The notes beneath the pieces are model-generated. The model was not told where the DNA came from. It searched no databases and saw only the letters and a list, made by a program, of their open reading frames with translations. DNA of 9,089 nucleotides from Oscillospiraceae bacterium (GTDB taxonomy: Bacteria > Bacillota > Clostridia > Oscillospirales > Ruminococcaceae), in contig JAFXOO010000513.1 in the NCBI GenBank assembly GCA_017528675.1, positions 1-9,089 on the forward strand, given 5' to 3'. Shown here in pieces: positions 6,296 to 9,089 of this stretch (positions are counted from its first letter, which is position 1; each line of letters begins with the position of its first letter). Position numbers and translations under genes: made by a program.

Positions 6296-6807
6296 GGCAG
6301 CACCCCCTTATGAACAATGGGAATGCCGTAGATGCACTCTGCAACGGTGGAGGCCATCTGCGCAAGATTCCTGCCGAGCTGCGCCATTTCACGGATGTAC
6401 AGTGCTGTTTCCGGCGCATAGGTCATGCCGTCGGCGCCGACTTCGCTGTGAATCACAACGAGCGTATCGGCTGTGGCGGCAAGGGCGGCAACGGCCTGCG
6501 TGATCTTCTCCGCCGGAGCTTTGCAGCCGGCAAGGAAGATCTCATTTGCCGTCAGGTTGCCGGTGCATTCGAGAAGCACCGCACAGCCGGGCGGCAGGGT
6601 GAGCGCACCGAGGTCGGTGTACTGCTCCACGGTGGTGAAGCCCTTGCCTGCCCGCATGGCTCTGTGGCGGGCGATGGCGGCGCCGGCTTCGGCACCGTAG
6701 GGCTGCATGGTGGCGATATAGTACTTTTCGCCCCGGAAACCATCGAGCAGACGCTCGCCCAGGGCACTGCGGCCGCATTTGCTGCCGCCGGTGATGAGTG
6801 TCAGCAT
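6286..6807 (-). CDS. cobU: CobU, adenosylcobinamide kinase/guanylyltransferase, with altered P-loop
   Basis: CobU phosphorylates adenosylcobinamide and then adds GMP, activating it for CobS. The 173-residue protein has full family length. Visible features are GGSKCGRS at 7-14 in the P-loop position, KYYIATMQPYG at 28-38, IARHRAMRAGKGF at 45-57 with His48 matching the histidine that accepts GMP in Salmonella CobU, LLECTGNLTANEIF at 78-91, SEVGADGMTYAPE at 121-133 and LGRNLAQMA at 144-152. The odd feature is Arg13 (codon CGC) where the Walker A lysine is expected; such a change usually weakens or abolishes phosphoryl transfer. Guanylyl transfer may be retained. The ATG at 6807 has GGGAGGT five bases upstream and overlaps the ABC ATPase by seven bases. 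A shorter paralogue with an intact P-loop lies at 4603-4989 and could supply the kinase step. Confidence 0.93.
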   Translation of the reverse strand: MLTLITGGSKCGRSALGERLLDGFRGEKYYIATMQPYGAEAGAAIARHRAMRAGKGFTTVEQYTDLGALTLPPGCAVLLECTGNLTANEIFLAGCKAPAEKITQAVAALAATADTLVVIHSEVGADGMTYAPETALYIREMAQLGRNLAQMASTVAECIYGIPIVHKGVLPCF

Positions 6808-7889
6808 AGCTTACCTCCCTGTTCTGCGGCTTCGATGAGGCGCTTGCAGGCGGCGTTGACGGTGCCGTATGCCTTGCAGCAGACGATTACCTCACTGCAC
6901 TGCTGCATGACGGCGAGGGCTTTTTCCACAGCGGCACCGTCAACCGTGGAAAATGCCGGGACGGAAATCACCTGGGCGGCAAGCGCTCTGGCGACCGGAT
7001 AGTCAAGGTCGTTTTCCGGGAGAATGCCCGCTGCAAACGGCCTCCCCTCCCGTTGCAGACGGCGGTAGACCGGAATGCCGCTTCCGCCGCCGCCGAGGAC
7101 GAAAATCTCCGGCAATCCTGCGGGGGGACTCAGCTCCGGGACGCCGTAGAGCGCATTGAAGCTGCCCTGTGTCATGCCGTAGAGTGAGGCAATATAGCCG
7201 CCGGCGAAGATCTCCTCCGGGGTGCCGGTGCGGTCGATTCTGCCGTCACGGATGCACAGGAGCCGGTCGGAGATGCGCTCGGCAAGCTCCAGCTCGTGCA
7301 GCGAGAGGATGACGGCAGTCCTGCGCTCCCGGACAAGCTGCTTGATGAGCGTCAGGAGTTCCAGCTTGTGACGGATGTCAAGATAGGAGGTCGGCTCGTC
7401 GAGAACGAGCACAGACGGCTCCTGCGCTATGGCTCTGGCGAGCATCACCCGCTGGCGCTGGCCGTCGCTGATGCAGGTAAAGTCCTGCCGGGCAAGATCG
7501 GTCACATGGGTGAGCGCCATAGCTTCCTCCACGACTTCATGATCGTGGGCAGACAGAATGCCGAGGCGGCCGGTGTAGGGATAGCGGCCGGACTCCACCA
7601 CATCCCGGCAGGTCATGAGCTCTGTGTGCAGACGGGTCGTCAGAAAGAGCGATAATTCACGGGCAACGGCCGGCTCAGGCATCTCGTGCAGAACCCGGTC
7701 ACCGAGCAGGACGGTGCCGCCGAGGGGTGGAAGCTGGGCGGCAATGGTCTTGAGAATCGTGGATTTTCCGGCACCGTTCGGGCCGATCAGCGTCAGGATT
7801 TTTCCCGGCTCCACGGTGAAGCTGATGCCGTCACAGACGAGGTGCCTGCGGTAACCGGCGGCAAGGGATCGGGCAACAAGCTGCATCAT
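6801..7889 (-). CDS. btuD: ABC transporter ATPase for corrinoid/siderophore-type uptake, with extra C-terminal Rossmann-like domain
   Basis: This is the ATP-hydrolysing subunit of the importer encoded just upstream. In 362 residues it shows Walker A GPNGAGKST at 36-44, the signature region ISDGQRQRVMLARA at 140-153, Walker B LVLDEPT at 161-167, D-loop SYLD at 168-171 and switch His198. The signature is SDGQ, not the common SGGQ. The ATPase domain ends near residue 250. About 105 more residues follow, with a strand and glycine loop FVLGGGGSGIPVYRRL at 263-278, a second strand near 284-290 and EVIVCC at 333-338; this looks like a nucleotide- or ligand-binding alpha/beta domain. BtuD proteins are typically near 250 residues. 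Reading in frame goes far upstream, antiparallel overlap with the permease excluded here; AAGGAGG lies before tandem ATGs at 7889 and 7886. The first makes an ATGA overlap with the permease stop. The corrinoid substrate is inferred from the operon. Confidence 0.93.
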   Translation of the reverse strand: MMQLVARSLAAGYRRHLVCDGISFTVEPGKILTLIGPNGAGKSTILKTIAAQLPPLGGTVLLGDRVLHEMPEPAVARELSLFLTTRLHTELMTCRDVVESGRYPYTGRLGILSAHDHEVVEEAMALTHVTDLARQDFTCISDGQRQRVMLARAIAQEPSVLVLDEPTSYLDIRHKLELLTLIKQLVRERRTAVILSLHELELAERISDRLLCIRDGRIDRTGTPEEIFAGGYIASLYGMTQGSFNALYGVPELSPPAGLPEIFVLGGGGSGIPVYRRLQREGRPFAAGILPENDLDYPVARALAAQVISVPAFSTVDGAAVEKALAVMQQCSEVIVCCKAYGTVNAACKRLIEAAEQGGKLC

Positions 7890-8902
7890 GCCGCCTCCTT
7901 CCGGGTCTGACGGCGAACCAGAATCCAGATGACAACCGGAGCGCCGAAAATCGCCGTGACGGTGCTGATGCTCAGCTCCGTGGGAGCGAATACGATGCGG
8001 GCAAGCAGGTCGCATGCCAGACAGAAAACGCCGCCGCCAAGAAAGGAGGCCGGCAGAATGATGAGGGGCTTTGCCGTGCCGAACAGGGATTTCATCAGAT
8101 GCGGTACGGCAACGCCCACAAAGCTCACGGGGCCTGCAAACGCCGTGACACAGGCGCTCAGGAGGCTCGACAGCAGAATCACTGCCGCACGGAAGCGGCG
8201 GAGATTCACGCCGGAGTTTTCGGCATACGCTTCTCCGAGCTGGTAGGCGCCGAGAGGCTTGGCAAGGAAGGCTGTCAGAATGAGCGAGGCTGTGACGATG
8301 GCCGTCATGATGCGGATATCCTGCCAGCTTGTGCCGGAAAAGGAGCCCTGCGACCAGTTGTGGAGGTTGACGATGTTGGATTCGTCCGCAAAGGTCACAA
8401 CAAGCTCGGTGATGGCGGAACAGATGTAGCCGAGCATGACGCCGCTGACAATCAGGAGCGCCATACTGCGCACTTTTCCGGAAAACAGCAGCACCCAGCC
8501 CATCGAGAGCAGCGCCCCTGCAAAGGATGCCGCCACGAGCATCCAGGAGCCGAGCACGATGCCCTGCCGGAGACAGAGGACGAGCGTGAGGGCGACAGTC
8601 AGCTTGGCACCCGACGAGATGCCCAGCACAAACGGCCCTGCAATCGGATTGCCGAAGAAGCATTGCAGCAGAAACCCCGATACCGAGAGCGCTCCGCCAA
8701 GCAGAAAGGCTGCGATCAGGCGGGGCAGACGGATTTGCAGGACAATGGCACCGGCGGCAGGGTCGGTATTGCTGCCGGTAAGCACAGCCAGGACATCCGG
8801 CACCGTCAGGCTGCTGCTGCCGGAGATCAGATTCAGGATGCCGGATAGCACAAGCAGGATGACAAGCAGAAGGAACCCTGCGGCGGTGCGTGTCGTTTTC
8901 AT
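7886..8902 (-). CDS. btuC: FecCD/BtuC-family ABC transporter permease
   Basis: The membrane channel of a type II importer for corrinoids or iron complexes. The 338-residue protein starts with a hydrophobic helix (about 9-28) and has many further membrane segments. Family motifs are RLPRLIAAFLLGGALSVSG at 58-76, then FGNPIAGPFVLGISSGA at 83-99, GPVSFVGVAVPHLMK at 256-270 (the cytoplasmic coupling loop that contacts the ATPase) and PTELSISTVTAIFGAPVV at 307-324. The ATG at 8902 is chosen because AAGGAG sits five bases upstream; an in-frame GTG at 8908 overlaps that site and is unlikely. The gene begins nine bases after the binding-protein stop and overlaps the ATPase start as ATGA. The sequence alone does not separate BtuC from FepD/FhuB-type permeases; the B12 genes downstream make corrinoid uptake the likely role. 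Confidence 0.94.
   Translation of the reverse strand: MKTTRTAAGFLLLVILLVLSGILNLISGSSSLTVPDVLAVLTGSNTDPAAGAIVLQIRLPRLIAAFLLGGALSVSGFLLQCFFGNPIAGPFVLGISSGAKLTVALTLVLCLRQGIVLGSWMLVAASFAGALLSMGWVLLFSGKVRSMALLIVSGVMLGYICSAITELVVTFADESNIVNLHNWSQGSFSGTSWQDIRIMTAIVTASLILTAFLAKPLGAYQLGEAYAENSGVNLRRFRAAVILLSSLLSACVTAFAGPVSFVGVAVPHLMKSLFGTAKPLIILPASFLGGGVFCLACDLLARIVFAPTELSISTVTAIFGAPVVIWILVRRQTRKEAA
7894..7900 (-). promoter_or_regulatory. Strong ribosome binding site of the ABC ATPase
   Basis: The minus strand reads AAGGAGG inside the last codons of the permease gene. It is four bases from the ATG at 7889 and seven from the ATG at 7886, so either of the two tandem ATGs may be used; the products differ by one methionine. 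Confidence 0.75.
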
Positions 8903-8907
8903 AGGCA

Positions 8908-8913
8908 CTCCTT
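8908..8913 (-). promoter_or_regulatory. Ribosome binding site deciding the permease start
   Basis: The minus strand reads AAGGAG, partly inside the TAA stop of the upstream binding-protein gene. It is five bases before the ATG at 8902. The site rules against the in-frame GTG at 8908, which would lie inside it. Confidence 0.75.
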
Positions 8914-9088
8914 ATGATTCCACTTTGTGGAGATAGGTCAGGGGGGCATCACCGGCGGTGAAGACTGTGTGGAAATCTTCGATCATGCCGGCAGCCCCGG
9001 TGGTTTCCTGGAACATATTCTGACCGGTACACCAGACCTGACCACTGCGGACAGCTTTGCATCCGGCAAGCACCGGGCTCTTTCCGAT
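8912..9088 (-). CDS. btuF: C-terminal end of ABC transporter substrate-binding protein (BtuF/FepB-like), cut by the window edge
   Basis: Only the last 58 residues and a TAA stop are in the window. The fragment contains AGCKAVRSGQVWCTGQN (residues 8-24 of the fragment) and ends in LTYLHKVES. The pattern of an alanine-valine-x-x-G-x-V-W strand followed by an amphipathic helix and a YLxK ending fits the last lobe of class III (periplasmic-binding-like) proteins for corrinoids or siderophores. In a Gram-positive cell this would be a lipoprotein on the outer face of the membrane; the signal peptide is outside the window. It lies directly before the permease with a nine-base gap, the usual order for this importer type. 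The fragment is too short to decide the ligand. Confidence 0.82.
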   Translation of the reverse strand: MGKSPVLAGCKAVRSGQVWCTGQNMFQETTGAAGMIEDFHTVFTAGDAPLTYLHKVES

Positions 9089-9089
9089 G

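Noticed and set aside
7890..8663. An open reading frame extending the ABC ATPase upstream to a 620-residue protein
   Set aside because: The added 258 residues overlap the permease gene in another frame, are rich in Arg, Cys and His, and match no domain. A strong AAGGAGG site and ATG at 7889 mark the true start.

Overview
This window is one continuous minus-strand operon for corrinoid (vitamin B12) transport, salvage and anaerobic synthesis. It probably comes from a GC-rich member of the Clostridia, such as the Ruminococcaceae/Oscillospiraceae. That placement rests on the low-redundancy clostridial gene style: stop-start overlaps, strong AGGAGG-type ribosome binding sites, a CbiE-CbiT fusion, and separate long and short CobU-like proteins. 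It is an inference, not a database result.

Layout in the direction of transcription (right to left). An importer comes first: the end of a substrate-binding protein (8912-9088, cut by the window edge), a FecCD/BtuC-type permease (7886-8902), and an ABC ATPase with an extra C-terminal domain (6801-7889). Nucleotide-loop assembly follows with a long CobU (6286-6807) and CobS (5549-6295). The only sizeable non-coding stretch (5427-5548, 122 bases) comes next and holds two nested or competing inverted repeats. After it come a GNAT acetyltransferase (4986-5426), a short CobU-like P-loop protein (4603-4989), a CobC-type phosphatase (4076-4606), and the corrin-ring genes cbiH/cobJ (3351-4070), cbiJ/cobK (2615-3358), cbiET/cobL (1395-2618) and cbiA (33-1361). 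A last gene begins at base 36 and runs off the left edge.

How they fit together. The transporter would bring in cobalamin or precursors such as cobinamide. CbiH, CbiET, CbiJ and CbiA cover middle and late steps of the cobalt-early ring pathway up to a,c-diamide formation. CobU, CobS and CobC activate cobinamide and attach and finish the lower ligand. Other ring genes (cobaltochelatase, cbiL, cbiF, cbiG, cbiD, cbiC, cbiP) are not in the window. No promoter, cobalamin riboswitch or intrinsic terminator is visible here; control presumably lies upstream of base 9089.

Most of this is an ordinary B12 locus. The points that stand out are the Walker-A Lys-to-Arg change in the long CobU beside a short CobU with an intact P-loop but no guanylylation histidine, the Rossmann-like tail on the ABC ATPase, the GNAT gene wired into the operon by translational coupling, and the paired hairpins in front of it. 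No rRNA, tRNA, CRISPR array, insertion sequence or phage gene was seen.
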